The translations under genes were made by a program, and so were the position numbers. Shown here in pieces: positions 32,289 to 41,467 of a stretch of 45,535 bases of DNA; positions within the stretch are counted from its first letter, which is position 1; each line of letters starts with the position of its first letter. Below the pieces are notes generated by a model. That model was not told the origin of the DNA. It searched no databases and saw only the letters and a list, made by a program, of their open reading frames with translations. Source of the stretch: a bacterium (GTDB taxonomy: Bacteria > Verrucomicrobiota > Verrucomicrobiia > Limisphaerales > UBA11358); the NCBI GenBank assembly GCA_021813325.1, contig JAKALA010000029.1, positions 1-45,535 of the forward strand, in the 5' to 3' direction.

Positions 32289-35200
32289 ATGCCTCTCGAC
32301 TTCCAACGCGCCCGGCCGCTGCTGCGAAGCGGCAATCTCACGAAGTTGTTCGTCGAGGAACTTGGTTGGGAACCCGCCCGCCAAAAGCTCACGCTTCGCG
32401 TCAGCGAAACGGACTATGCCTTCACCGCCATCGCCGAGAAGCGCGGGTTTACCGCGTGGTCATGCGCGTGCGCCGATGGCAAGTTGCCCGACCACACCAC
32501 GCGATTGAAACTAGATCGCGCCCTGACGCAGACCAGTTTCGAGCATCTCATCGTTTTCCCGACCTATGACGGAGCCACGCAATCATGGATGTGGGTGCGG
32601 CGCGAACAGGGCAAGCCGCTCGCCGCCCGCACACATGAGTTCAATCGCTCCCAGCCCGGTGATTCGCTGCTCCAGAAACTCCAGCACCTTTACATTTCCC
32701 TTGAAGACGAAGAACGGGGCGATGTTCACACCCTCACCCTTTCCGCCGGCGCCCGCGCCGCCTTTGACATTGATAAGGTCACCAAGGCGTTTTACCGCGA
32801 TTTCGACACGCACCGGAAGGCGTTTCTAAAGTTCATCGAAGGCATTGGCGAGGTCGCCGACCGCGAATGGTATGCGTCCGTCATGCTCAACCGGCTGATG
32901 TTCGTTTATTTCATCCAGCGCAAGGGATTCCTCGACGGCGACACCAATTACCTGCGCAACCGGCTCGACCGCTGCAAACAGGAGCAGGGCAAAAATAAAT
33001 TCTACACCTTCTACCGCTACTTCCTGTTGCGACTGTTCCATGAAGGCTTCGGCAAACGCCGCAAGGATCGTGCGCCCGACCTGGAAAAACTGCTCGGCAG
33101 CATCCCGTATCTGAATGGCGGTTTGTTCGATGTTCACGAATTGGAACGCCCCGAACGCTATGGCAAGGAAATCCAGATTGACGACAAGGCATTTGAGCGC
33201 GTCTTTAATTACTTCGATCAATACCAGTGGCATCTGGACGAACGGCCGCTGCGGGATGACAACGAGATCAATCCCGATGTCCTCGGCTACATCTTCGAGA
33301 AATACATCAACCAGAAGCAAATGGGGGCGTATTACACGAAGGAGGACATCACCGAATACATCAGCAAGAACACCGTCATTCCATTCCTGTTCGATGCCGC
33401 CAAGGCCAAGTGCAAGGTCGCCTTTGAAGTAAGTGGCACCGGCGACTCGCCGGTGTGGGATTTGCTCCGCGAAAATCCTGACCGCTATATCTATTCCACC
33501 GTGCAGCACGGCGTTGATAATAAGTTACCACCGGAAATCGCCGCCGGTATCAAAGACGTAGCCAAGCGCGGCGGCTGGAATAAAGCAGCGGCTGCGGATT
33601 GTGCTTTGCCCACCGAAACGTGGCGCGAAGTCATCGGCCGTCGCCAGCGTTACGAGGAAGTCAGAAAGAAACTCGCCGCCGGCGAAGTGAGGCAGGTCAA
33701 CGACTTCATCACCCTGAATTTGGATCTCCGCCAGTTCGCGCAAGATGTCATTCAGAACTGCGAAGGGCCGGATTTGCTCATGGCCTTCTGGCAGGCCATC
33801 ACCAGCATCACGGTGCTTGACCCCACGGGCGGTTCGGGTGCGTTCATTTTTGCGGCGCTCAATATCCTTGAGCCGTTGTATGAAGCCTGTCTGGATCGGA
33901 TGGAAGCATTCCTGGCGGAATGGGGTGCGAACGGCCAGAAATTTTATCCCAACTACCACAAGAAATTCACCGAAGTTCTGGCCCGCGTGGATGCCCACCC
34001 CAACCGGCGCTACTTCGTCTTAAAATCCGTCATCATCAATAACCTCTATGCCGTGGACATCATGGAAGAGGCGGTGGAAATCTGCAAACTTCGGCTGTTC
34101 CTGAAACTCGCCGCCCAGGTCGAGCCGGATGCCAGCCGAGATAATCTCGGCATTGAGCCGCTGCCGGACATTGATTTTAACATCCGCGCCGGCAACTCGC
34201 TTGTCGGCTACGCCACCAAGGCGGAAGTGCAGCAGTGCATGAAGGAACTCGGCGGCGGCCAGATGAAACTGATGGGCGAAGACGAGTTGGGCAGTTTTGC
34301 CCGGTTCAACACGCGCTGCGCTGATGTTGAGCAGGCGTTCAACAAATTCCGCCAGCTCCAGACCGAGGGCGATGGCTCTGTGCCCTACGCCGACAAACAG
34401 GAACTCCAGAAACGGCTCAAGGCGCTGGAAGATGAATTAAACCGTCACCTTGCAACTGAATCCGGCGTGAAGGTGAGCGACAAAGTCGCCTATGCCATGT
34501 GGTTGAAGTCTCACCAGCCGTTTCATTGGTTCGTCCAGTTTTACGGCATCATCGCGAGCGGCGGCTTCGATGTAATCATAGGCAACCCACCTTACGCTGA
34601 AATCCCAAAAGACTTAGGACGATTCCTGCTTCGCAAGACATTCAAGAGTGCGCTTGACCAATGGAGTCGCGACGAAGACCTCTACACACTCGTCGTTGAG
34701 CGGAGTTTGCAACTCATGAAAGCTCATACCGGCAAGTATGGGATGATTCTGCCGCTATCAGTAGCATTCTCAACCAAGAGGCCGTTCGTTGTTCTTCGGA
34801 GTGTCTTGGCAACTGAAAAAGGTTTATGGCTTTGGTCACATTTTGACCGTATTCCAAGTGCGCTTTTTGGAAACGACGTTCGCACACGTTGCACTGTGGC
34901 TTTGCTTTCTCGAACAGAGCAAATTCAGAAGTTTGAAGCTGCAACGACTGCCCTATTACGCTGGAACACCGAATATCGCGATTGTCTCTTCAAGACTTTA
35001 CATTACGCGCGGCTTGATCTTGACATCTCGGCAGGTATACCAAAAGTTGCGAGTCAGATTCAGGCAGATGTGCTAAAAGGGCTACTCCAAGCCAAGTCTC
35101 CCCTGGCATTGGATTTGTCGCGGTCAGTTCCATTCAATGACTTGGCGAGAGCCGCTCCTAATTTTCCTCAGCCGTGTGTCTATGTTGGCGGCACAGCCTA

Positions 35201-35690
35201 TAACTGGTTTCCAGCCTGGCGCGATATACCGGAAACGACAAACATGGACGGTGAGCCATCGCTTCCAGCGCGGACGGCTGGATTTCGTTTTTCCAATGAA
35301 GATCAGGCCAATATCGTTTTTGCACTTCTTTGTAGTTCGATGGGCTATTGGTGGTGGGCAGTTGCATCGGATGCGTTTAACCTTAAAAAGTGGCTGATGG
35401 AACGCTTCCCAGTTTCGGTTTCGATGATACCAGAGGAGGCGCGCAAGCCATTGGCAAAACTTGGGGCAAATCTACGACGGGAGCTAAAAAACAATTACGT
35501 TTACAAAGACAACAAAGGTCGGATAGGTAATTTTTTCTTGCCCGCGTGCGATGCTGAAATTGTCGCAATCGACAATTTCCTAGGCACGGCAGTGCCAAAG
35601 CTTTCAGTTGAGTTTTTTCAAGACGTCAGGAATTTCAATTCCAGTTTCTCCCGCGCCGATTTGGGAGAAGAAGAACGGGACGACGAGTGA
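32289..35690 (+). CDS. Eco57I/PglX-class adenine DNA methyltransferase
   Basis: The 1133-residue protein has motif I 'LDPTGGSGAFIF' (about residues 510-521) and the catalytic 'NPPY' (N766-Y769), typical of N6-adenine methyltransferases that carry their own target recognition domain. The N-terminus ('MGAYYTKEDITEYISKN' at about 341) is as in Eco57I/PglX-like enzymes. Base composition changes at about 34,570, just after NPPY. Two 60-nt counts: 60% GC at 33061-33120, 50% at 34741-34800. The recognition half looks newly acquired. The expected C-terminal tail is absent here but present as a separate frame at 35687. Confidence 0.88.
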   Translation: MPLDFQRARPLLRSGNLTKLFVEELGWEPARQKLTLRVSETDYAFTAIAEKRGFTAWSCACADGKLPDHTTRLKLDRALTQTSFEHLIVFPTYDGATQSWMWVRREQGKPLAARTHEFNRSQPGDSLLQKLQHLYISLEDEERGDVHTLTLSAGARAAFDIDKVTKAFYRDFDTHRKAFLKFIEGIGEVADREWYASVMLNRLMFVYFIQRKGFLDGDTNYLRNRLDRCKQEQGKNKFYTFYRYFLLRLFHEGFGKRRKDRAPDLEKLLGSIPYLNGGLFDVHELERPERYGKEIQIDDKAFERVFNYFDQYQWHLDERPLRDDNEINPDVLGYIFEKYINQKQMGAYYTKEDITEYISKNTVIPFLFDAAKAKCKVAFEVSGTGDSPVWDLLRENPDRYIYSTVQHGVDNKLPPEIAAGIKDVAKRGGWNKAAAADCALPTETWREVIGRRQRYEEVRKKLAAGEVRQVNDFITLNLDLRQFAQDVIQNCEGPDLLMAFWQAITSITVLDPTGGSGAFIFAALNILEPLYEACLDRMEAFLAEWGANGQKFYPNYHKKFTEVLARVDAHPNRRYFVLKSVIINNLYAVDIMEEAVEICKLRLFLKLAAQVEPDASRDNLGIEPLPDIDFNIRAGNSLVGYATKAEVQQCMKELGGGQMKLMGEDELGSFARFNTRCADVEQAFNKFRQLQTEGDGSVPYADKQELQKRLKALEDELNRHLATESGVKVSDKVAYAMWLKSHQPFHWFVQFYGIIASGGFDVIIGNPPYAEIPKDLGRFLLRKTFKSALDQWSRDEDLYTLVVERSLQLMKAHTGKYGMILPLSVAFSTKRPFVVLRSVLATEKGLWLWSHFDRIPSALFGNDVRTRCTVALLSRTEQIQKFEAATTALLRWNTEYRDCLFKTLHYARLDLDISAGIPKVASQIQADVLKGLLQAKSPLALDLSRSVPFNDLARAAPNFPQPCVYVGGTAYNWFPAWRDIPETTNMDGEPSLPARTAGFRFSNEDQANIVFALLCSSMGYWWWAVASDAFNLKKWLMERFPVSVSMIPEEARKPLAKLGANLRRELKNNYVYKDNKGRIGNFFLPACDAEIVAIDNFLGTAVPKLSVEFFQDVRNFNSSFSRADLGEEERDDE

Positions 35691-35821
35691 ACGCGTGCTC
35701 AGCAAACGACCGTCAAAGTAAGTTGACAGGACACTACGGATTCACGCCGGAAGAACTGGATTCCATCATGAATTACGACATCAAATACCGCCTCGGCTGC
35801 GACACGGAGACCGAGGAATAA
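35687..35821 (+). CDS. 44-codon remnant/split C-terminus of the methyltransferase
   Basis: A GTG frame overlaps the methyltransferase stop as GTGA and encodes 44 residues ending in 'HYGFTPEELDSIMNYDIKYR'. I recognise this as the usual C-terminal tail of Eco57I-class methyltransferases. It is in the -1 frame relative to the long gene, and its codons are GC-rich like the front half of that gene. Either the tail is supplied separately, by frameshift or coupled restart, or it is a leftover after the recognition domain was swapped. Confidence 0.6.
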   Translation: MNACSANDRQSKLTGHYGFTPEELDSIMNYDIKYRLGCDTETEE

Positions 35822-35887
35822 TAGGCGGCTCGAAATGATGCCAAGCCAGATGAAATGAATTTTTAGGTCAATTATACCATATTATTT

Positions 35888-38428
35888 ATGAGCGATTCAG
35901 TTCAGGCGTCAATAGATGTAGCCTATAAATCTTTCACTGATTATATCGGCAAGGTTGCAACCTACTTGAGCGAAGACATCAGTGAAAGTGACACGCGCGC
36001 TAAATTTATTGATGTTTTTCTCCGGGATGTGTTGGGCTGGCAGGAAACAAATATCCGCCGCGAGCTTACTTATTGGTCTGAGGGGGAAAAAGCTGCAATA
36101 GACTATATCGTTGGCCACGGCGCAAACTTCCTGGTTGTTGAGGCCAAAAGGCAAATGATCGAGTTTGAATTGCCATCTGATAGGCAACAACTTCTTTACA
36201 AGCTGGACGGCGTAGTTAAGTCGCATCCGAAACTTTGGGCTACGATTCAGCAGGCTAGGACATATTGCGACGATAACGGTATTCCGTTCGCTTTGGTAAC
36301 TAATGGTCGCCAATTTGCGCTATTCAAGGCAATCACGTTAAACAAGTCGTGGAAATCTGGATCTGTTGCCGTTTTTAATCTTGAAACACTGCGCGATGCT
36401 GTTTTCTCAAAAATATTCAAAGCGTTGAGCGCTACTAATTGCAGCTCTACGGCGCTCGACGTGCTGCTGGGGCACTGCCAGCCAACCCTACAAGCTTTTC
36501 GCATAGCTGACACTGTGCAAACCCAACTTGGCCGCATGTGTAACAAGCTTACGGATGTTGTCGAACAAACATTTGCGGAGGTTCTGCGAGACCAATCAGA
36601 GCCGGGTCAAGAGTTCCTAGAGCACTGCTATACGATGGATCAGACAACGGAATTTTATGCCAAATCGCTTCAAGGTCTTCTCCATGATCCAACTCCGCAC
36701 TTTGTAACGGGTGCCGCCAGCGCCAAGCCTGGTCACCGCAAAGATCCATTCGCGCGAGCAATGAGCGCGAATCTTGAGAGAAGTGGGACAAGGCCGCCAA
36801 TTTTATTGATCGGCGGCAAAGGTGTCGGGAAAACCACATTCATCAATTGGTTTTTGAAGGTCAATGAATTTAGGGATAGTGTAAAAGGCGATGTTGTCCT
36901 CTGGATTGATTTTAAGGGTGCCGACTACAACCGGCATGAGGTAGCTCAAAACATAAATCGGGCGCTTTGTCACCAATTGGAAAACAGTAGCTCGCTCAAA
37001 ATCGAAAACTTCAACGCACTTAAACAAGTATTCCACAATAAAATCGCCGCAGAAAAAAAGAGGCTTCTAGCACCCTTCCTGAATGACGATGCAATTTTGG
37101 AGCAGAAAATCTCCGAACTGATTGGGGAATGGCAAAAAGACTCTCATGCCTATTTTGGTGAATTGATCCGGTATGCAACACAACATTGCAATAAGCGCGT
37201 AATTGTAATCCTTGATAACGCTGACCAGAAATCATCACAATTTCAAGGGGCAGTGCATGATGCAGCCCAACAGTTATGTGCGGATTTTCCAATAACTCTT
37301 GTGTTGTCTTTGCGCGAGAGCACTTATTTCAGGTTAAGTAAATCACCGAGGGCAAATGCTTTTTCCCACCAGCAGATATTTCATATTCGGGCTCCTGCGT
37401 TGGCAGCGGTATTGAGAAACCGCCTAAGTTACCTTTCCACACGACTCGGCGTAAAAAACGTGAGCATCACGTCGGCGGCGGGGTTTGAGTTGAAAATTCA
37501 AAACGTCGCTGACTTCATTGATTTGCTAAAAAGGTCGCTACTTGACAGCAAAGATGCACCAAAAATCCTTGAACTTGTCTCGGCTGTGTCCAATGGAAGC
37601 ATTCGCGAATCGCTAAATCTTATTTTTGATTTCTTGGTCAGCGGCCACACAAAAATGGAGGCCTATTTTTGGGAATACGCAAAAAACAAATCAAGTTGCA
37701 TACCATTCCATGAATTTGTCGGCAGCGTTCTATTGAACGAAATGGCCTATTTTTCAGAAAGAAACTCACATTCATTCCTGAATATTTATCGTCGTTCAGC
37801 AACAGTCGGTGACAGCCATTTTACCCGTCTCAGGTTTTTGGCTGTTGTCGAAAAACTTTCGGCAGGCAATTCATTGCAGCCCGAAGATTTTGTGCGAATT
37901 GATGAAATCAAAAAGATTTTCATCGAAGGAGGGACCCCTGCCGAGGTGCTCGATGCTCACCTTCAGGCGCTTATTCGGTTCGGCCTGCTACAAGCGAACA
38001 CCCAAACGAGCCTCAGCGACGAAGATACAATTGCCGAGGAATACGCTGAAATCGCTTCTCTGCATATCACCGCAGCAGGTAAATACTATAAGGAGTTCCT
38101 TTCTAGCGATTACCAATACCTCCTGCGAATTATTCCCGACTCGTCAATATTTTCAGAAAAAGCTTACAAGGAAATTGACGCTGTCTATACGCCATATAAA
38201 ACACGCGATCTAATCGTGCCAATTGATAGGGCGACCGTCGCAGTTGAACACTTTCTCAAATACCTCACAACCGAAGAGCAAAATGAATTGGCCCAGACAC
38301 CAGTCGGAAGCAGCGATATTCTTAAATCGATAATTTACATGCCCACAGTTGGCGTGAGGGCCAAAGCAGACATTGAACATATACGGCGAGCTGTAGCGGC
38401 AGCGCGTCAAGGGGGCAACGGCCATTAG
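35888..38428 (+). CDS. PD-(D/E)xK nuclease/P-loop ATPase fusion
   Basis: The 846-residue protein has an HsdR_N-like nuclease domain at its N-terminus, 'AAIDYIVGHGANFLVVEAKRQ' (D75...E89-x-K91; residues about 73-93). A P-loop domain follows with Walker A 'GGKGVGKTT' (about residue 313) and Walker B 'RVIVILDNADQKS'. The rest (about 450-846) has no family I can name. It is notably AT-richer (24 of 60 GC at 37321-37380) than the genes around it. An AT-rich stretch with 'TATACC' precedes it, suggesting its own promoter. An STAND-like (Avs-type) defence ATPase or a restriction effector are options. Confidence 0.65.
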   Translation: MSDSVQASIDVAYKSFTDYIGKVATYLSEDISESDTRAKFIDVFLRDVLGWQETNIRRELTYWSEGEKAAIDYIVGHGANFLVVEAKRQMIEFELPSDRQQLLYKLDGVVKSHPKLWATIQQARTYCDDNGIPFALVTNGRQFALFKAITLNKSWKSGSVAVFNLETLRDAVFSKIFKALSATNCSSTALDVLLGHCQPTLQAFRIADTVQTQLGRMCNKLTDVVEQTFAEVLRDQSEPGQEFLEHCYTMDQTTEFYAKSLQGLLHDPTPHFVTGAASAKPGHRKDPFARAMSANLERSGTRPPILLIGGKGVGKTTFINWFLKVNEFRDSVKGDVVLWIDFKGADYNRHEVAQNINRALCHQLENSSSLKIENFNALKQVFHNKIAAEKKRLLAPFLNDDAILEQKISELIGEWQKDSHAYFGELIRYATQHCNKRVIVILDNADQKSSQFQGAVHDAAQQLCADFPITLVLSLRESTYFRLSKSPRANAFSHQQIFHIRAPALAAVLRNRLSYLSTRLGVKNVSITSAAGFELKIQNVADFIDLLKRSLLDSKDAPKILELVSAVSNGSIRESLNLIFDFLVSGHTKMEAYFWEYAKNKSSCIPFHEFVGSVLLNEMAYFSERNSHSFLNIYRRSATVGDSHFTRLRFLAVVEKLSAGNSLQPEDFVRIDEIKKIFIEGGTPAEVLDAHLQALIRFGLLQANTQTSLSDEDTIAEEYAEIASLHITAAGKYYKEFLSSDYQYLLRIIPDSSIFSEKAYKEIDAVYTPYKTRDLIVPIDRATVAVEHFLKYLTTEEQNELAQTPVGSSDILKSIIYMPTVGVRAKADIEHIRRAVAAARQGGNGH

Positions 38429-38467
38429 CCGCACAATCATTTAAGCAACCATTCATCCGGACGAATT

Positions 38468-40885
38468 ATGAGTGAACCTGCAAATCCATCTCGGACCATC
38501 GCCGAGTTTATTCTTGGCGAGCTGGACCATTTCAAAAAAACTTTCCGACCGCACGGCGGCAACCTGACGTTTCACGGCCAGACCCAACTCACCCATGAGC
38601 CGTTCGTCGGTTACGCCAGGGTGACAGACAAGAAGAATGTCGAAACCAAGCTCCTGATTTGCCGCCACTATACGCCGCTCAATTTTCATGCCCGCAATGG
38701 AAATGTTGATTTTGCCAGCTATCTTTCGCCGTTGGGGCGCGTCGTGGCCAAACGTCCCGGCCAGGACCACAAGTTTCAGATAAAGACCCGCGCCGGCAAT
38801 ATATTGGAAGACCACCATTTTCAGCTAATTGAGAAGGATGAATTTACCCTGCATCTGGATGGCGGGGCTTGGGATGCCGTCAACAATCAGATTTCATGGA
38901 TTGATGGCCGGCTGCTGGCACGGTCGCTGCGGCAACTTCTGGCGGGCAAGCCGGAGGAAAAACAAATCCGCCAGTTGCGCTATTCGGTTCAGTTGCCCGA
39001 TCAGGCAATTTTGGATCTGGCCCAGGACGAGATTTTTCGTCTGCCGCTGCGGGCGCGGATTCGTATTTCCGGCGCGCCGGGCACAGGCAAGACCACGGTG
39101 CTGCTAAAACGGTTGTCGCAGAAAACCAAGCGTGAGTTTCTGACGGACGAGGAATCCAGCAGCATCCGCGATGAAGATTGGCAGGATGGCAGAAACTGGA
39201 TGCTTTTCACGCCGAGCGATCTGCTGAAAGTGTATCTCAAAGAGGCGATGGCCAAGGAGCTGTTACCGGCGAGCGATGATCATGTGAAAGTTTATCGCAC
39301 GTTCCGGTTGGAGCTGCTGCGGGACATCGGATTTATCCGCGTCGGCCAGCACGGCTTTTTCAAGACCGCGACCGAGGGGCTGCAGTTGATGAAGCGCGGT
39401 AGCGGCGGCGAGCAGGTCGCGCTTGCCAAGGCGTTTGGAAAATATCTCAACCCGCGTTACACCCAGGCATTTCGTGACGCCTTGCAAAAGTTCAATGACG
39501 AAACCCGCGTGCCATTGGGCAAACTGACGGACGCGGCGCAAAAGGTTCTCAACATTGGCTTGGATATTTTGTCCAAACCTCTCGAAGACGTCATCGCCTT
39601 GCAGCAGGCGCAGCAACGCGCGGCTGGGTATCGTCGGCTGAATGAAAACCTGAACAAAATCATCAGTTCCGTCCGCGCTGTGGCCGCGCTTGAAAGCACC
39701 GGCATGGAGCTTACCTTGGCCCGGATTTATCGCCAGACGCGGTTGCTGCCGGGCATTTTGGAATCCTTGACCACATCCAATATGGAGGTCGCCTTGTTCC
39801 CGGACATCCCACCGGTTGTGGAAAATCTGCGCCGCCATGTGAAAGATTTGAGCGAGGCGGTCACACTCACGCGACTGTTTCAAATTATCCCGAGAGCCTA
39901 CCAGGAGTTCCGTGAAACGCCGGATGACCAGAGACGATTCTTCGTTGATGAATGTGAAAAATCCATCAAGGAGCGGGCCTTGTCCGAGCCAGAACAGGAT
40001 GTCCTTCTGTTCCAAGCGCTGCAATTCGTGCGCGAATTGGCAGACGACATCCCGGCGAACCAGACCGGCGTTCCCGGCGATGTGCGGGCCATCCTTGCCC
40101 GGATGCGGATGTTCGTATGCGTGGACGAGGCGGCGGATTTTTCCCCGCTGGAAATCGCCTGCATTGAGCGTTTCGCCAAACTGGGGTCGGGTGGGGTCAC
40201 CATCTGCGGCGATCTCATGCAACGGGTCACGGAATCGGGCTTGAAGGAGTGGACCGACCTTGCCGATATTTCCGAGCCATACGAAGGCCGCGAGTTGCGC
40301 ATCAGCTACCGCCAGACCGAACGGTTATTTTCCATCGCCAAAGACCTTTATCGTCATTCGCGCGGGATCGAACCTGATTTTAAATCGGCGTTTCCAAAAC
40401 GCGCGGAGGATCCACCGCCGTTACTGCATAAAGGCACGGGCGAGCAAACAGCCGAACAATGGCTCACTAATCGGATTTGCGAAATCCACGCCTTGTGCGG
40501 CCAGCACCTACCCACGACGGCAATTCTGGTGGCCCATCAGGATGACGTTGAACCACTCAGGCAAAAACTGAAACCCATTTTGTTGGAAAACGGACTTGAG
40601 CTTGAGGCGTCGCATGGCGGACAGGCTCTCGGCGATTCGGCCCGCGTCCGCATTTTCCCGGTCGAGTTCATCAAAGGCTTGGAATTTGAAGCGGTCTTTT
40701 ACGTCGGCCTCGACCGCATGGCGGAAATCCACAAGGATCTCATAGACAAATATGTCTATGTCGGCCTGAGTCGCGCCCGTAGTTTCCTCGGTGTCACCAT
40801 CGAACGACAGTTTCCGCAGCGCCTCAAGAGCGTTGCCGATCACTTCGTCCAAGATGGAAGTTGGGCGCTAAATCCAGATGCTTGA
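38468..40885 (+). CDS. UvrD/Rep-like superfamily 1 helicase
   Basis: The 805-residue protein has a unique N-terminal region of about 200 residues. UvrD-type motifs follow: Walker A 'GAPGTGKT' (residues 202-209), Walker B 'VCVDEAADFSP' (about 551-560), motif III 'CGDLMQRV', motif IV 'ISYRQTERL', and motifs V/VI 'KGLEFEAVFYVGLDR' and 'YVGLSRARS'. These enzymes unwind DNA 3' to 5'. It begins 39 bp after the nuclease-ATPase stop and ends 6 bp before the DprA-like gene, so the last two are likely one unit. A defence role is inferred from context. Confidence 0.82.
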   Translation: MSEPANPSRTIAEFILGELDHFKKTFRPHGGNLTFHGQTQLTHEPFVGYARVTDKKNVETKLLICRHYTPLNFHARNGNVDFASYLSPLGRVVAKRPGQDHKFQIKTRAGNILEDHHFQLIEKDEFTLHLDGGAWDAVNNQISWIDGRLLARSLRQLLAGKPEEKQIRQLRYSVQLPDQAILDLAQDEIFRLPLRARIRISGAPGTGKTTVLLKRLSQKTKREFLTDEESSSIRDEDWQDGRNWMLFTPSDLLKVYLKEAMAKELLPASDDHVKVYRTFRLELLRDIGFIRVGQHGFFKTATEGLQLMKRGSGGEQVALAKAFGKYLNPRYTQAFRDALQKFNDETRVPLGKLTDAAQKVLNIGLDILSKPLEDVIALQQAQQRAAGYRRLNENLNKIISSVRAVAALESTGMELTLARIYRQTRLLPGILESLTTSNMEVALFPDIPPVVENLRRHVKDLSEAVTLTRLFQIIPRAYQEFRETPDDQRRFFVDECEKSIKERALSEPEQDVLLFQALQFVRELADDIPANQTGVPGDVRAILARMRMFVCVDEAADFSPLEIACIERFAKLGSGGVTICGDLMQRVTESGLKEWTDLADISEPYEGRELRISYRQTERLFSIAKDLYRHSRGIEPDFKSAFPKRAEDPPPLLHKGTGEQTAEQWLTNRICEIHALCGQHLPTTAILVAHQDDVEPLRQKLKPILLENGLELEASHGGQALGDSARVRIFPVEFIKGLEFEAVFYVGLDRMAEIHKDLIDKYVYVGLSRARSFLGVTIERQFPQRLKSVADHFVQDGSWALNPDA

Positions 40886-40891
40886 TTCAAA

Positions 40892-41446
40892 ATGAATACC
40901 GGGGACGAAACAATCACGCGTGAAGATGCCCGCTATCCAGCGCGTTTGACCCAGCGCTTGGGCGCGGATGCCCCATCAAAATTATCCGCGCTCGGCAACC
41001 TCGACGTGCTCGCCCTGCCCAAAACCGCGCTGTTCTGTTCCGCTCGATGCCCCGGCAGCGTCATCCTCCCCACCTACGACCAAGCCGCCAAGTGGCGTGA
41101 TACCGAGCGCTGCGTCATTGGCGGTTTTCATTCGCCGGTTGAGAAGGAGTGTTTGCACATACTGCTTCGCGGCGATTCCCCGGTCATTCTCTGTCCCGCT
41201 CGTGCGATGCTAGAACGGCTGCCAGCCCAATGGGCCATCGCCGTCGCCAGCGGCCGGATGTTGATCCTTTCCGCGTTCGCCGCCACGGCCACGCGCATCA
41301 CCGCCGAGCTTGCCGCCTGCCGCAACGAGTTCGTCGCCGCCCTAGCCGATGACATTTTCATCGCCCACGCCACGCCCGGTGGTCATGTGGAAACCATGAT
41401 GAGCCGCTTGCGTGAGTGGAGAATTCCACTTCGGGAGGCAAAATAA
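40892..41446 (+). CDS. DprA-like Rossmann protein, short form
   Basis: The 184-residue protein has the DprA/SMF-type core: 'LPKTALFCSARCPGSVILP', 'ERCVIGGFHSPVEKECLH', 'LLRGDSPVILCPARAML' and 'RMLILSAFAATATRITAE'. Classical DprA (about 300-370 residues) loads RecA on incoming single strands. This version is much shorter and lacks the N-terminal SAM and C-terminal winged-helix domains. Short DprA-like proteins recur next to helicases and nucleases in defence islands. It starts 6 bp after the UvrD-like helicase, so they likely act together on single-stranded DNA. Confidence 0.75.
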   Translation: MNTGDETITREDARYPARLTQRLGADAPSKLSALGNLDVLALPKTALFCSARCPGSVILPTYDQAAKWRDTERCVIGGFHSPVEKECLHILLRGDSPVILCPARAMLERLPAQWAIAVASGRMLILSAFAATATRITAELAACRNEFVAALADDIFIAHATPGGHVETMMSRLREWRIPLREAK

Positions 41447-41467
41447 AACTGTATATCGCAATCAAAT

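Noticed and set aside
28803-35690. DISARM or BREX assignment
   Set aside because: The DISARM core drmA/drmB and the BREX PglZ/BrxC genes are not present; only the PLD, SNF2 and methyltransferase parts are shared.
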